Assembly: GCA_014529385.2 (NCBI GenBank)
Contig: CM043969.1
Span: forward strand, 9,463,001-9,527,000
Direction: 5' to 3'
DNA from: Adiantum capillus-veneris
Taxonomy: Eukaryota > Streptophyta > Polypodiopsida > Polypodiales > Pteridaceae
Length of the DNA: 64,000 nt
The notes beneath the pieces are model-generated. The model made no database searches, was not told where the DNA came from, and was given only the letters and a program-made list of their open reading frames with translations. Shown here piece by piece: positions 20,944 to 32,764 of this stretch. Position 1 is the first letter of the stretch. The number at the start of each line of letters is the position of its first letter. A program made the position numbers and the translations under genes.

Positions 20944-22130
20944 TGTGGCTCATGACGATCTTCCTTGTTGGTTTCTTTCCTAGTGTTCGTTTTGGTCTCC
21001 ATGCTTTTACCTGAATTAGAATCCTCTTCAGCGTCGTGCATATATACGGGGTCATCACCAGTCCCTATGTTGGTCTTTTAACTGGGGTCTGACTTTGCTG
21101 CTTTTTGTGATCTCTTTCTTCGTGTTTTCTTCTTCTTCTTCTAAGATTGGTCAATTGATGCCGTGTCTCTTTCCTCAAGAACATAATTTTGTTTTTGGAG
21201 CATCGATCGTGTGAGTACATTTACTGGTACCATAGGTGTAATTTGTGATGGCTCCTCGCTAACCTCAATCAAGTTTAATGGCATGATCCTTGGTGCATTT
21301 GGATTATTCGGACATTAGGCAATCAAATGATCTATGCCACATCGATTACACATGAGTATCGGCATTGTAGATGTGCTTGCCTTATTGGTTTGCATTAATG
21401 TAGCATTCTTTTGTAGCCTAGTAGGACACTCAGCTACACAATATGGACCTCCCCACTGATAGCATTGAAGAGGTGGTCTCTTGGCAGTGTAATTGATATT
21501 TTGGCCTCTTACAGCAAGAGCAGCTACTTGATAGATAGGTTTGACTTGTTCCCAATAGTCCTCCATGTAATATTGTGGACTTTCTTCAAGTGCATCCACT
21601 CCATAGGCAATCTTAGGGTCTATATCTTCCTCATAGCCTTCCAAACAAGCAATAGATGACTCACAACCCACTTGATTCAAAGAAGTGATTCTCAGATGTG
21701 GTGGTTATGGTTCTAGCACTGGAGGTGGTAAGGGTCTTGTTTGAACAACATTTTCGGCCCTAGGGACCATGTGTTGTGACATTTGTTCAAGAGGTGGGGT
21801 CGACATCAATGCAAGCACTCAAGGTGTGTTTGTCCATGCTAAGGTTGGTCTATTGGCCATCGTGCGCTTAAATACTATGCAATCCTTAGATTGATGACCA
21901 TACCTCCCACAGGCATTGCAATTCCCATTAAATTCTACTCTAAAAGTAGGGCATTCAGTTGTACTATGCGGACCATAGCAAAATGAGCACCATTGTTGCT
22001 CCCTTCTTGGATACATATGGTTGTTTTGTGGAGCACGATTGTCTCTAAGACTCTCTTGAATGGCCTTGGTGAGATTTGCTAAGTGCATCTCAGATATCTT
22101 TGGCTCCTTAGCAATAGGCTTTAGGGTCAT
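20944..22130 (-). pseudogene. Element B zinc-knuckle region of gag
   Basis: Minus-strand ORFs 22,130-21,819 and 21,680-21,315 contain C-S-F-C-x3-H-x4-C and C-N-A-C-x4-H-x4-C. They are followed by the counterparts of A's third (first Cys pair degraded, C-Y-Q-W) and fourth (C-N-R-C) knuckles. The spacing mirrors A. A basic Lys-rich stretch with stops follows at about 21,060-21,180. Confidence 0.85.
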
Positions 22131-22800
22131 GGGCTGATGCCCCGATGCTTACGAGCTAGTAGATTTATGCTCAACAGACACTCTTTCTCCTTGAATCATT
22201 AAATTATATTCCAATTGGATTGCATTGGTGGTGACTGCTTCCCAAGTGGTGATACCTCTAATGACTAGGCCATTGTAGATATCCTCATGTCATAATCCCA
22301 GGATGAATCTATCTAGCAATTGGTTATTATTGAAGCACTCATTTGGATTACAATGAGAATTCAAATGCTTCAAGCGACTAATAAATTCTCTCACGGACTC
22401 TCCTTCCTCTCATTGGGCTTTCTTGAGCTAAGATGCTATGCCCAAAATCACTCCCTCTCGTATGTATTCTTTCAAGAACAATCCCCTAAGAGTAGGATAA
22501 ATCATTTTTTCTTCCACCCTTAGGGTTCTATACCAATCCCCAGGCTTTCCACTTAAGGTCAGGCTTAAATCATTACTCTTATGTAGGTCATTGTGTTCTC
22601 CTAGGGAATCGCATATTTGTTCAAACACTTCAATATGCTTTCTCACATCCCCATCTCCACTAAATTTTTGTGTGAGATTGGCTATTTGTACTGCCTTACT
22701 TCTAGGCTCTCTATCAGGCGTGTTATGCATATTATCAACAATAGATAGACCGATATCTTGAGCACATGTTTCCAAGTCACTAGTAAGTGAGTAGGCATCG
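22131..22800 (-). pseudogene. Element B gag capsid domain
   Basis: The ORF 22,775-22,428 matches the A gag domain (A-x-D-I-G-L-S-I-V-D-N-M-H through L-F-L-K-E-Y-I-R-E-G-V). After a break, the region down to 22,131 still matches A's F-I-S-H-L-K-H-L-N and G-I-T-T-W-E segments in shifted frames. Confidence 0.85.
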
Positions 22801-24282
22801 TGGGTGAAGGTGCTCCAGAGACTACATGTGGAGTAGGTATTGGCATTGGGCTATGCGCAGAGGAAGCCCTTGGGTCCCAAGTTTTGTACGGTGTTATGCC
22901 ATGTGATGGCCCAAAGGTCATATGTGTGGCCCTAGGCATAGCAGACCTCAAATGTGACATGCTAATGCTAGCCGATATGGTCCCATTGAAATAAGAGCTT
23001 GGATGTTGTGGTTGTGGAGCATAGATTGTTGAAACAATGGGAGGGGTAGGACCTAGGTGTATATGATTGGTACACACTTGTAGGTACTATTGCAGGCATT
23101 GAGCTACCATGTAGTGGTGCTTTACTAACAAAAGAGGTCCATGGCGTATTTCTTGGCATGCCCATCACTGGGGTAGGCATGGTAGCCATGGTGTCATCAA
23201 GGGAAAGATGAGCTAGACTTGGAAAGGTAAATCTATCACTGGTTAGCTCAGATTTCATTGAGACCCTTGGCGAAACAACATATGGAAGATCCATCGGACA
23301 TATCGAGGGAGTCTCCATTTGCGATAAGGTTGGTTGTTTAGCCATATCCAAGAATCTCATGAGACCCATTGAAGGCATGTGGATCCCCTTTTTCTATCTC
23401 TCTAGCTCAATAACCCTATGGATGACCTCACAAACTCTTTATTGTTGATCCTCTACACTAGTAGCACTTTCTATGGATTGTAGGACATCTAACCAACCCA
23501 CGTGCTAGGTGTGACTTGTGTATAGGTTGGTTAGAGTTTCCGTTTGTAGTTCATACTCCCAGTTCTCATTTATGAATGCTCCATCTAGGATTAAGGTACT
23601 AGGGGTTTCCTTTGAACTAGATGCAATGTGGCTCTCTATGGGTTGACCCCTTAGTGGTCACTAATTCAGGAGCACTCGATTACTCGCCTCGCATGGATGT
23701 TGACATAGGGGCTTTCTCTTTTAACTTTCTCCTTTTCTCTACCCTACGTAATCTCTTGATTTACTTTTCCCTAGCCGCAATGATATACCTCTCAACCTCT
23801 TCTACTTCGCCAAGGCTTCTACCATCAGGTAATATAACCTCGGACGGGAATAGCTCTAAAGAGTCAGGGGCTGCAGTGAGTGGAGTTTTCATGTGCACAT
23901 TTTCCAGGAGCATGGGGTCTATGTTGTTCATGAATGGCGAAGTTACTTACCCACCCCCCTCATTTACATCGTTAGCTCCATGTTCGGAGCGAGTGGCTCT
24001 ACTAAAGGTTTCCTTCAAGTAGTTAAGCACGCTCAGCCCAGATCATGGGCTCATGACATGCATGTCTTGGCTTGAGCTATCAGGATTATGCATTGGGTAA
24101 CCTTCCATGACGTCGTAGTCAGAGGAAGAGTCACTAGATGCAATATGTGGGTCCTGAGTGGTACTACCTTGGGTTCCCGCTGAGGGCCTAGAGCCTAAGG
24201 TAGAGGAATAATCAGTGTCTGCATAAATGGAGACACTCTCAATGTGCTCGTTCTCTAGCACACAACCAGAGCGTAGGTGCAT
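22801..24282 (-). pseudogene. Element B gag N-terminal region
   Basis: Starts at the minus-strand ATG 24,282-24,280 with M-H-L-R-S-G-C-V-L, matching A's M-H-L-R-S-G-R-V-L. The frame is broken by stops at about 24,043 and 23,640-23,400. Pieces from 23,378 match A's N-terminal Pro-rich region. Confidence 0.85.
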
Positions 24283-24700
24283 GTGACCTCAACACTCTAG
24301 AGGTGTTGGTGAGTGCCTGTGAAGGCCGCTCACCTAATATTTTAGGTGTTTACAATCCAAATCTTTTGTTATTTTTTGTCCTTTTTTTAAACCAAGCCAC
24401 GGATTATGGCGTGTCATAGTTCAAAATGAGTGTCTTCACTAGGGGGACGTACCATGCTTTACAGCCCCCAATTCGGTTATGTACAGTCCTCAGAATCCTA
24501 AAACTAGTCTTTTCCTAGGTAGGGAGAGGGCTAGATTTAGTAATTCCAAAGGGTGAGTGTGAAGGGGATGGTGGAGGACAGGAGGAACTTGTCCCACATG
24601 CCCTCCCTTCACTCGAGGAATTTTATTTGTGGAAAAAGTTATGAGACATAACCATCGACAGAGATAACAAAGCAAACCTTGGAATTAAGTGCGCTCATGT
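24283..24700 (-). other. Leader remnant of element B
   Basis: Similar to A 2,380-2,688 read in inverted orientation, including the G-C-A-T-G-T-G-G-G-A-C-A-A-G block at about 24,588-24,602. Similarity ends near 24,700, so the primer site and LTR are missing. Confidence 0.6.
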
Positions 24701-25207
24701 ATGGCAATTTGTTTACGATATTTTTCATATCCTTGAAAAGGCAAAGTTAGCCTTTGATGAGATCTCGACCTTGAAGTTTGCAATCACTAGTTTCATAACC
24801 CAAATGGATGATACCTAGGGAGAAACACATAGAACACATTACATGGTGGGCTCAACACTTAGTCTCTAGGGTCAAATTGCTTATGTGTTTTACCTAAAGT
24901 CACTTTTTTTGTAGCACATACTTTTTACACATGGTGCAATTTTTCTCGATACCTATGGTTCATTGCGAATCTTGAGTACCTTAGGAATGAATGACTCATG
25001 TAGGGCTAAAAAATGATAGATTTTTTACTTTAATCATTTCTATTGTAAGCATGCATTATAATGCCAAGTGATTTTTTGATGGCACAATCAATGGTTTCAT
25101 GCACGAAGTTTTGTCTCTTTTGGATTTTTTTTGAGTTTATATTAGTTTTATTAAGTTTTTTATAATTTTTAAAAACAACAGGTACTATATAAGTCAAAAA
25201 TTACAAC
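24701..25207. other. AT-rich spacer, nothing recognised
   Basis: About 500 bases with no ORF of note, no repeat and no similarity that I could see to the flanking elements. Confidence 0.5.
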
Positions 25208-26129
25208 TTGAAGTTCATTTCCCATACAAAACTTCTAGGAGATCCTCTCAAGCACAAACAAGCACCCACTCATATCTTGCACCACATGGATGATACAGAA
25301 AACCAAATCACTATGCACACCAATATCACCACCACCATTCACACCACAATAAATTTGCAACCATCACTTCATGTTGAATCCACCTCTTCAAATACACAAC
25401 CTTAACCACATGTGGATAACCCAACACCACAACCCGCTCCAGACACCCAAAAGCCTTCCCAACCTTCAAATCCAGAGGATCAAACCACCATTTGGAATAA
25501 TTTTGGTGATCTTCCACCATTAAATCTTGCCAACCGCACGCCTTTGCGTGATCCTCCACCACTCTTATCTCTACAAAGAGCCTCCCAAGAAACACGAACA
25601 AGTGAAGAAGCATACCAAGGTCCACTACTAAATCAAGAGATCCCACATGTTGTCACAACACCTATAGCTCAAGAAACTATGGCAACTACACCACAAAGAT
25701 TTGTCCAAAAGTTCAAACAAAAGATGATAGCGGTAATACCAGGTGACCTCGTATCTGAAGTGCAAGAATACAAGAGATTAAAAAGAAATGAAGAGAGGAA
25801 AAAGAAAGAGGAGGCTGAGAGAGAAACACAATGGCAGCAAGAGAAAAAGAGAAGACAAAGGGAGTAGGAGGAGTGGAAAAGAGCATAGACTGAGAGAGCC
25901 CACCTAGAAAATTTACAAGCACAGGAAGAGGCAGAGAAGAAGGCAGTAGAGGATAGAGCTCGAGCCACCCAACAAGCTACCTCTATAGCTCTAAGCCTTC
26001 CAATATTGCACTAAGAGACAAAAAATAAATGCAAAGCCTGAAGAACAATAGGCCCAAGAGGAGTGGAGGAGAAAGCATTAAAATGAACCTCCTCAATGGG
26101 CCCGGCAACTAGCTCCTCCACTACTACCA
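25208..26129 (+). pseudogene. Long charged N-terminal part of the histone-like relic
   Basis: The plus frame from 25,208 is open to 26,000 except for TAA at 25,403-25,405 and TAG at 25,865-25,867. No ATG marks a sure start. It encodes a Pro/Thr/Gln-rich stretch (about 25,260-25,660), then a Lys/Glu/Arg-rich predicted coiled coil (about 25,690-25,980; R-L-K-R-N-E-E-R-K-K-K-E-E). After a stop at about 26,010 and a one-base shift near an A-run (about 26,020-26,035), the frame E-E-W-R-R-K-H leads through Q-W-A-R-Q-L-A-P-P straight into the histone fold. I infer one ancestral ORF of about 300 codons plus the fold. An alternative is that a retroelement gag-like piece lies next to a histone fragment by chance. 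Confidence 0.45.
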
Positions 26130-26437
26130 TCAACAACAAAAAAGAAACAAAGATGGAGACTAGGAATGGTGGCTCTACGAGAGATCCAAAAGTATCAGAA
26201 GAGTACCGAGCTGATCATACCAAAAGTAGCCTTTCCTCGAGTGGTGAGAGAGATTATGGATGAATATAATGATTTGGTAACCAGGATATAGGGTGCTGCT
26301 TTATTGGTCCTACAGAATGCGGCCGATGATATTTTTTGGTGCAATTGTTTCAAGATGGTGTTTCTTGTATGCTGCATGCAAAGCAAGTCACTTTGCAAAA
26401 CATAGATTTAGCCCTTGCAAATCAACTTGTGAAATGA
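26130..26437 (+). pseudogene. CENH3-like histone H3 fold (single-exon, frameshifted)
   Basis: Plus-strand frame from about 26,130: a Lys-rich tail end (T-K-K-K-Q-R-W-R) runs into [17 protein letters not shown], the alpha-N helix of histone H3. It continues with L-I-I-P (canonical H3 has L-L-I-R), V-V-R-E-I, a loop-1 region one residue longer than canonical H3, and A-A-L-L-V-L-Q-N-A-A-D-D. After one missing T in the T-run at 26,332-26,337 it resumes with L-F-Q-D-G-V-S-C-M-L-H-A-K-Q-V-T-L-Q and ends at TGA 26,435-26,437. Pro in L-I-I-P and the longer loop 1 are features of plant centromeric H3. A TAG at about 26,289 and the shift make it a pseudogene. There are no introns in the fold, as expected of a retrocopy. 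Confidence 0.82.
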
Positions 26438-27140
<703 letters not shown>

Positions 27141-28030
27141 CTAGGTTGGGCAGAGCTTCACAACAAGGCACTGGCAATAATCTCTCAAAAATGCTGCCTC
27201 AAAAGTGGTGGAGATCGTTTCTAGCAAGACGTCAACAAGCGGTCTTTACAGGCAGATAGGTGAGGGCTCCAAGCACTAGCAAAGAAGTGTTTTAAAACGC
27301 TGCATGAAACAAGGCAAAACGGCATATCAAAATGCAATCAAAGTCACATTCCTAGGCGAACAGAATTTCCAGGCAGTGTTGTTCATAACCTATAGAAACA
27401 CCACTTTTTATTGCCAGGGCGCAGGCTCAGGTGAGCTTCATTGTGGGTGCTTAGTCTTGGACAAACAACAACATATCAAAACTTTAAGGCATTTGTGAGA
27501 AATTCTAGGCAATGCTCTCTATGCATAGTGTTTCAAAATGCTACTCGAAATCTCCTAAGCGACCAGAGCAATGAAGGTATTTGTGTTGAGCTTTTCAAAA
27601 ATGCTATCTGCCAAGAATTAAACATATTGTTTTTGATTTCCTATCAAAACACTATTACCAATGCTCTCAGTGGTACTAGGCAACGGTGCAACATAAGGAG
27701 GGTGGTCTACAAGCATTTCAAAATGCTACCATAGCAAAGCCGTGCTAAAGGTTTGGTGATTTCAAGATTATTCTCAGCTGCCATGTCTCCAAAGGCTCAA
27801 TACAAATCTTCTTCGAGCAAGTTGTGTGGGTTTCCAAATGCAAGGTTACGACAGAATTGACACGTAATTGGGGTACAAAATCACATCCCAAATTTAAATT
27901 TTCTTTGAGAACTCATTCCATCAACATAAATTTCCAAACCGTTTTTCCCCTATTCAGTGTCATAGATTTGTTATTTTTTGTCCTTTGACAACACAATTAC
28001 CTTTTTCAGTCAAAAGTTTTGTTTTTAGGA
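27141..28030 (+). other. Non-coding leader-like region with a recurring TTTCAAAATGCT motif
   Basis: No credible gene. Variants of TTTCAAAATGCT occur at about 27,184, 27,291, 27,326, 27,531, 27,594 and 27,714, and weaker ones elsewhere. From about 27,840 to 28,030 nothing is recognised. Confidence 0.5.
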
Positions 28031-28032
28031 TG

Positions 28033-28905
28033 TTAGTTTTTAGTTAATGCCATGAAAAAAAGTTGTACGAGTATAGACACTACCACACATAAGTGGTAAG
28101 ACCTTCCCAAAAATACCAGTTTTTGTTCAAGTCTCACCTCAATGTGCTTTGTCCTTGAGTGAAAGGCTGAATTCTTTGCAAGATGAGTGGTTCTTTGAAT
28201 GTCACTGTACAAGACACAATTGTCTTGCTTGTATCCAAGCTCCTCCAAGAATCTATGAAGCCACAAAATCTCTTTGCTTGCCTCTATCATTGCTACATAT
28301 TTCGCTTTTCATGGTAGAAAGTGAGACCACTTTCTGCAGCTTTGAAGCCCAACTTATTGTTGTGCCTCCAACTCTGAATACATAGCTAGTAGTGTTCCTT
28401 CGAGTATCTTTGTCACCTTCCATATCTCCATTAGCATACCCTTGCAAGAAAATATTAGTGCCTCCAAAATACAAAGCATTTGTTGTTGTCCATTTTAGAT
28501 ACCTAAATATCCTCTTCACAACTTGTCAGTGCTCTATACTTGGATTGTCTGTGAATCTACTTACAACTCCCACTGCATGTGCAATGTCTGGCCTTGTCCA
28601 GACCATAGAATACATTAGAGAACCTAGTACTACAGCATATGGAACTTTATACATATAGGATATATCCTCTTGTGTCTTTGGACACATATCCTTGGTTAGT
28701 TTAAAGTGACTAGCCAAAGGTGTAGAAATTGATTTTGCATCTTGCATTGCAAACATTTCGAGGACCTTCTTTATGTAATCCTCTTGAGATAGCTTTATTG
28801 TCTTCTTCCTACTTGTCCCTTGATATCTTCATACCAAGTATCCTCTTTGCAGCTCTGACAAAGATTTCGACAGCTCCTCTTTTAGGTCTTTGATGTCCTG
28901 CATGT
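28033..28905 (-). pseudogene. Element G: C-terminal RT and RNase H
   Basis: Minus-strand pieces: M-F-A-M-Q-D-A-K-S-I-S-T-P-L (28,756), G-S-L-M-Y and T-R-P-D-I-A-H-A-V-G, then R-I-F-R-Y-L-K-W-T (28,519) and S-W-A-S-K-L-Q. The RNase H end is E-I-L-W-L-H-R-F-L-E-E-L-G with H-L-A-K-N and S-R-T-K-H-I-E-V-R (28,290). These are the diagnostic Copia RT/RH motifs. The frame breaks at about 28,526 and 28,253. Confidence 0.92.
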
Positions 28906-28910
28906 TAGCA
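28906..28910. repeat. Target site duplication TAGCA, left copy (element C)
   Basis: Identical to 37,721-37,725. Removing C rejoins the Copia RT directly after its Y-V-D-D-M-L-I-A box. Confidence 0.93.
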
Positions 28911-29289
28911 TTTCATAATAATCAATATCTAATTCTCTTAAATGATTTTCTCATGTTAAACCGATCATTTAATATGTGGAAGTGCCAAGGGAGAAAAAGC
29001 TAGAATATTGGTTAAGCTAGCAGACCGGCCACAGTAGGGATCCAAAGGAGAGAAAATAGGGATCCAAAGGGGGGGGGCATCTACAGAAAAACCATGTGCA
29101 ACAATGGGCTAAAAAGACTCTAAGGTTCAGCCCATTAAGACTTCCAAAATGCTAAGGTTCCAAAATTCAAAGGTTGTGTCCAAAGGTCAACCTTAAGGGA
29201 ATTGGATGCTTTGTGTGTGACCAAAAAAGTCTTTGAATATCCCTACATAGGAGGGGGCGAGCCTAGCAAGTAGGGGATGAGAGAGAAGG

Positions 29290-29290
<1 letters not shown>

Positions 29291-29350
<60 letters not shown>
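29291..29350. repeat. (CA)30 microsatellite in 5' LTR of C
   Basis: Sixty bases of CA. The same site in the 3' LTR (36,497-36,516) has only ten units. Confidence 0.95.
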
Positions 29351-29351
<1 letters not shown>

Positions 29352-30331
29352 GCTCCCTTTACAAAAAGGGAATGAGGGACACATGTCAGCTCCCTAGGCC
29401 AGATGCCCACAAGGTGTACCCAATTCCTATTGGATGACCCTTGAAGTGGACCAATGAGAATTAGGTTAGAATAAATTTAGCCTAATTAATTTTAAAACAC
29501 TTAATAAAAAGAACCAATGAAAATTAAGTCTCCTGGATGATTATTGGATAGCCCGTGAAGGGGTCCAATAGGAATTGAGCAGCCCAATGGGCTACTTAAT
29601 TCCTATTGGTCAGAATGGGGAAAGGTCCAATGGGGATTTAATTCAGTTAAATCAATTAAGTTTAATTTATTAAGCTCTCACAAAAGGGGAAAGGGGGACA
29701 CATGTCAGAAGGCTATCACTTATGTTGCTTAATAGCCATTGGCTTGACTTAGGGAGGTCCAATGGGGAGCCTGCAAGAGCAAATAGCAAGAGGGCTCACC
29801 CAAGAGAGAGAGGGGGCTGATTTTTGCAAGGCATTATCACACACACACTGACACAATCTCATGTGTGAAGAAAGAGAAGACTATCTCTTCCCAACATTTA
29901 ATGGAGAGCTCATCACCTACTCCAAGCTTGTGAGATAGAAGCCTACATCGACACACTCTTGGCTTGTGGATGCAAATCCAGCCAAGAGCCAAGCTTCAAT
30001 GCATGCTCATCTTCTCTATCTTAGCTAATTACTAAGCTAAAGCTATGCTAATATGAGTGATTATGTGAGGAGATGTACATCTTTCTCGTAAGATACTCCT
30101 TCTTCCTCTCAATCTACTCTCATACACTGCTAGCTCTCACCATCTTTGAAGGTGTGTGAGGTCTTGGGTCTGAGAACAGGGATAATTAAAGTTGTGTTTA
30201 CTAATTGTTTTGCTTAGTGCATGAAGCTTTCATCTTCATTGCACTAGCTAGTCTTGAAGGAACACAAAGAATTGTATTGTACAATGTCTCTCTTGATGGG
30301 AGAAACCATAATACAAAGTCTTTTGGAGGGG

Positions 30332-30357
30332 GGACCGGCTCCATGCAAATCCGGTCC
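30332..30357 (+). other. Conserved LTR hairpin
   Basis: GGACCGG, 12-base loop, CCGGTCC. It is present at 37,497-37,522 (same loop) and at 63,485-63,510 in the related LTR E, where the loop bases differ but the stem is kept. Confidence 0.65.
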
Positions 30358-30554
30358 TCAATTGTTGTCAATAGCTTAATTTCTCTCTCTTTTGAAAGTA
30401 TTGTTGATGCTATCTAACTAGGTGTTATGCTTTTTGTTGCTCTCTCCACTCAAGCACTCTTGTAATTCTCATTAGGAATCTATTCTAATGAAATGCCCAC
30501 TATGTTCATGCTAATTTCCGCTACACAAGTTTTTTAGGCCATTAAATGTTACAT

Positions 30555-30566
30555 TGGTATCAGAGC
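30555..30566 (+). other. Primer binding site of element C (tRNA-Met)
   Basis: TGGTATCAGAGC one base after the 5' LTR end. Confidence 0.95.
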
Positions 30567-30970
30567 ACAAGGTTTCTCTTTTCTTGCTCAAGAAGGGAGG
30601 TCCTCAAGCTAGCTATAAATGGTTGGTATTATTAATTGCCTGTGAGTAAGTAGAATAGGGATTTTTCAGCTTTGCAGTGCGCCTGCCTTTGTGCAGTTAA
30701 CGGGGCATCACCGTCGAGAGCTATGGTCTTAATAGTGGAGTCCTACGGGGCTTGCCTACGGCTTAACCACTATTGAGCTATTAGAAGCTTGACAGGAGCC
30801 GGTGCCGTTTTGGTGTCGAAAGCCCCTCTCTTCTGTTCCTTGCAATTAATGGTATCCGAGCCGCGGGTACAGTAGCTTGAGTGCTTTTTCTAAAGGGGTA
30901 AAGAGGAGTAGCAACTAGGGCTTGAAGTGCCAAAGTACACCTAAAAAGTTTACACCTAAAAGTTGTTAGA

Positions 30971-32764
30971 ATGGCTGAAAATAGTAAAGAGAGTGAAATT
31001 AATGTTGATAACTTTGATTTTGCTCATGAGCAAGCTACTAATGATGCTTCAATGCTTGTTAACTATCTTGTTTCTAGGCTTCAACAAGCCATGGGCAATC
31101 CATCTCTCCAAAGTGAAGTGCAACGGCAGCTCTGTGCTCACGGGATTCTCCAAGCTCATCACCATGATGAGAGAACACCTAGGAAGCCTCCTTGTGAGAC
31201 TCCCAAAAGAGGTCTCTCTCCGATTCGGGAAGAAGAAGAGAATCCATACGAAGGGCTCAAGAATTTACTTCTTGATGATGCATCTCCTTCCCAAAGGAGA
31301 ACTCAAGAGCCTCCATCGAAGGAACGAGAAAGAAGTGAGTCTCCCGCCACCTCGGCGGAGATGGCTCCACGAAGATGACAGGCTAAACGCTCTCCATCAC
31401 CACCAAAGCGGAGAAGACCATCACACTCTTCTCCGCGCCATAATTCAAAGAGGGATGATAAAAACCAAGAGAAGAAAAAGGCGAGAAAGAGGACACCCTC
31501 TTCTCCATCTTCTTCATCCTCTTCCTCTTATGAAAGTGATGGTAAAGACGACAAAGATCAAGACAAGAAAAAGGCGAGAAAGAGGTCACTCTCTTCTCCA
31601 CCTTCTTCAAATTCTTCACATTCTGAAGAAAGTGATGGTGCAACCTTTGAACCATCAAAAAGAAGAGGCCATAGGAAATCCTATTCCGCATGGAAGAGGT
31701 CATCCAAGCTGAAGAAATTCAAAGAGGGAGGGAAGAGCATCTCTTTCCTTACCTATGATGGTACCTTTGGTGCTACGGACAAAGTCTTGGCCTTTATCCA
31801 GCAATTCGATGCGGCGTTTGGAGATGAGGGCTTCACAAAGTCCTCTAAGCTATGCCATGTAGCTATGCACTTTCAAAAGTCCTCCAGGCAATGGTGTTCT
31901 AGCCTACGAGCCAACAGTGAAGCTCCACAAACATGGAAATCTTTAAGAGCTTCCATTATGAAGCAGTTTTTGGCCACCGATGCCAAAGAAAAATTACTCA
32001 CCGAATGGCGAAGTTTAAATCTCTCTCCCAATGAATCCATCCACAAATATGTAGACAAGTTTTGGGACCTACAACTCAAAGCCATTGTCTTTAAAAAGTT
32101 GGATTTTGGAGAGCAAAAGCAACAATTTTGTGCGGGCTTATTAAACGAAGAAATGGCGGAGTATGTCAACTCCCAAAGGCCACGTACCATATCGACGGTA
32201 ATACACCATACTATGGTGGCCTCACGAATCAATTTCCAAACGAGGGCTAAAAGAAATAATAAGCCCCCGGAAAACAAGGGTTCCAATGAGCCTAAGGGGA
32301 AGGACAATGTCCAAAAGTCTCCTAAGGGCAACTCCAACAAAGCTAAAGAGAAGGGAGTTTACAAAGGTAAGAACAAACTCTCTCCTGAAGAGCTTGAGCA
32401 TTATCGCAAGGATAACCGGTGTTTCAAGTGCGGCGAAAAAGGGCATGCGTACCGTGCTTGTCCCCAAAAGAACAACCGCCAAGATCCTCCTAGAGCTTCC
32501 TTGGTTGAAATCCAAGAGGAGGAGACTCACCAAACTCATCACAAAGGATCTCCTCTATGCCATGCTTGGGGAAAGGTAAGAGAACATGATGCTTTTATTC
32601 TCTTTGACCCTGGTTCTATAGAGTTGGCCACCAAGCTAGGCATACAATCCTACGAGATGGGAGATGTCCTACCCGCAAACAGTGCCTTCAAGAGGCAAGA
32701 AGCTTCATTCACTCCCTTAATCGGGAAATTGAGGCTTCATGTCCAAGGCTATGTGGACAAATAG
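30971..32764 (+). pseudogene. Element C gag and protease start
   Basis: The ATG at 30,971 opens one frame that reaches TAG at 32,762-32,764, with a single internal TGA at 31,376-31,378. An acidic N-terminus is followed by a Ser/Lys/Arg-rich region (about 31,380-31,740), the gag capsid domain (about 31,750-32,250) and one CCHC knuckle C-F-K-C-x4-H-x4-C (about 32,420-32,461). The protease site is F-D-P-G-S (about 32,600), with Pro in place of the usual Ser or Thr. The frame continues past the TAG into RT, so gag and pol were one ORF. An overlapping 249-codon ORF at 30,963-31,712 is a shadow frame. Confidence 0.9.

Larger units (their letters stand above)
17890..24700 (-). mobile_element. Element B: broken Ty3/Gypsy element of the A family, with RT
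   Basis: The minus-strand order is leader (about 24,700-24,283), gag N-terminus, capsid, four zinc knuckles, protease, linker, RT. The gag-PR portion aligns with element A along its length; past A's residue of about 1,500 the two part, and B continues to RT. The 3' part stops abruptly at about 17,890 at the start of RNase H, and no LTR is seen at either end. Many stops and frameshifts show it is old. Confidence 0.85.
28911..30553 (+). repeat. 5' LTR of element C
   Basis: 1,643 bp. Starts TTTCATAATAATCAATATC (the TG is mutated; the 3' LTR has TGTCATAATAATC) and ends AAATGTTACA. Contains (CA)30 at 29,291-29,350 and a perfect 7-bp stem at 30,332-30,357. Confidence 0.95.

Noticed and set aside
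30205-30417. 70-codon ORF found identically at 37,370-37,582
   Set aside because: It lies wholly inside the two LTR copies of C. Identity reflects the LTR repeat, and the related LTR E has it broken.
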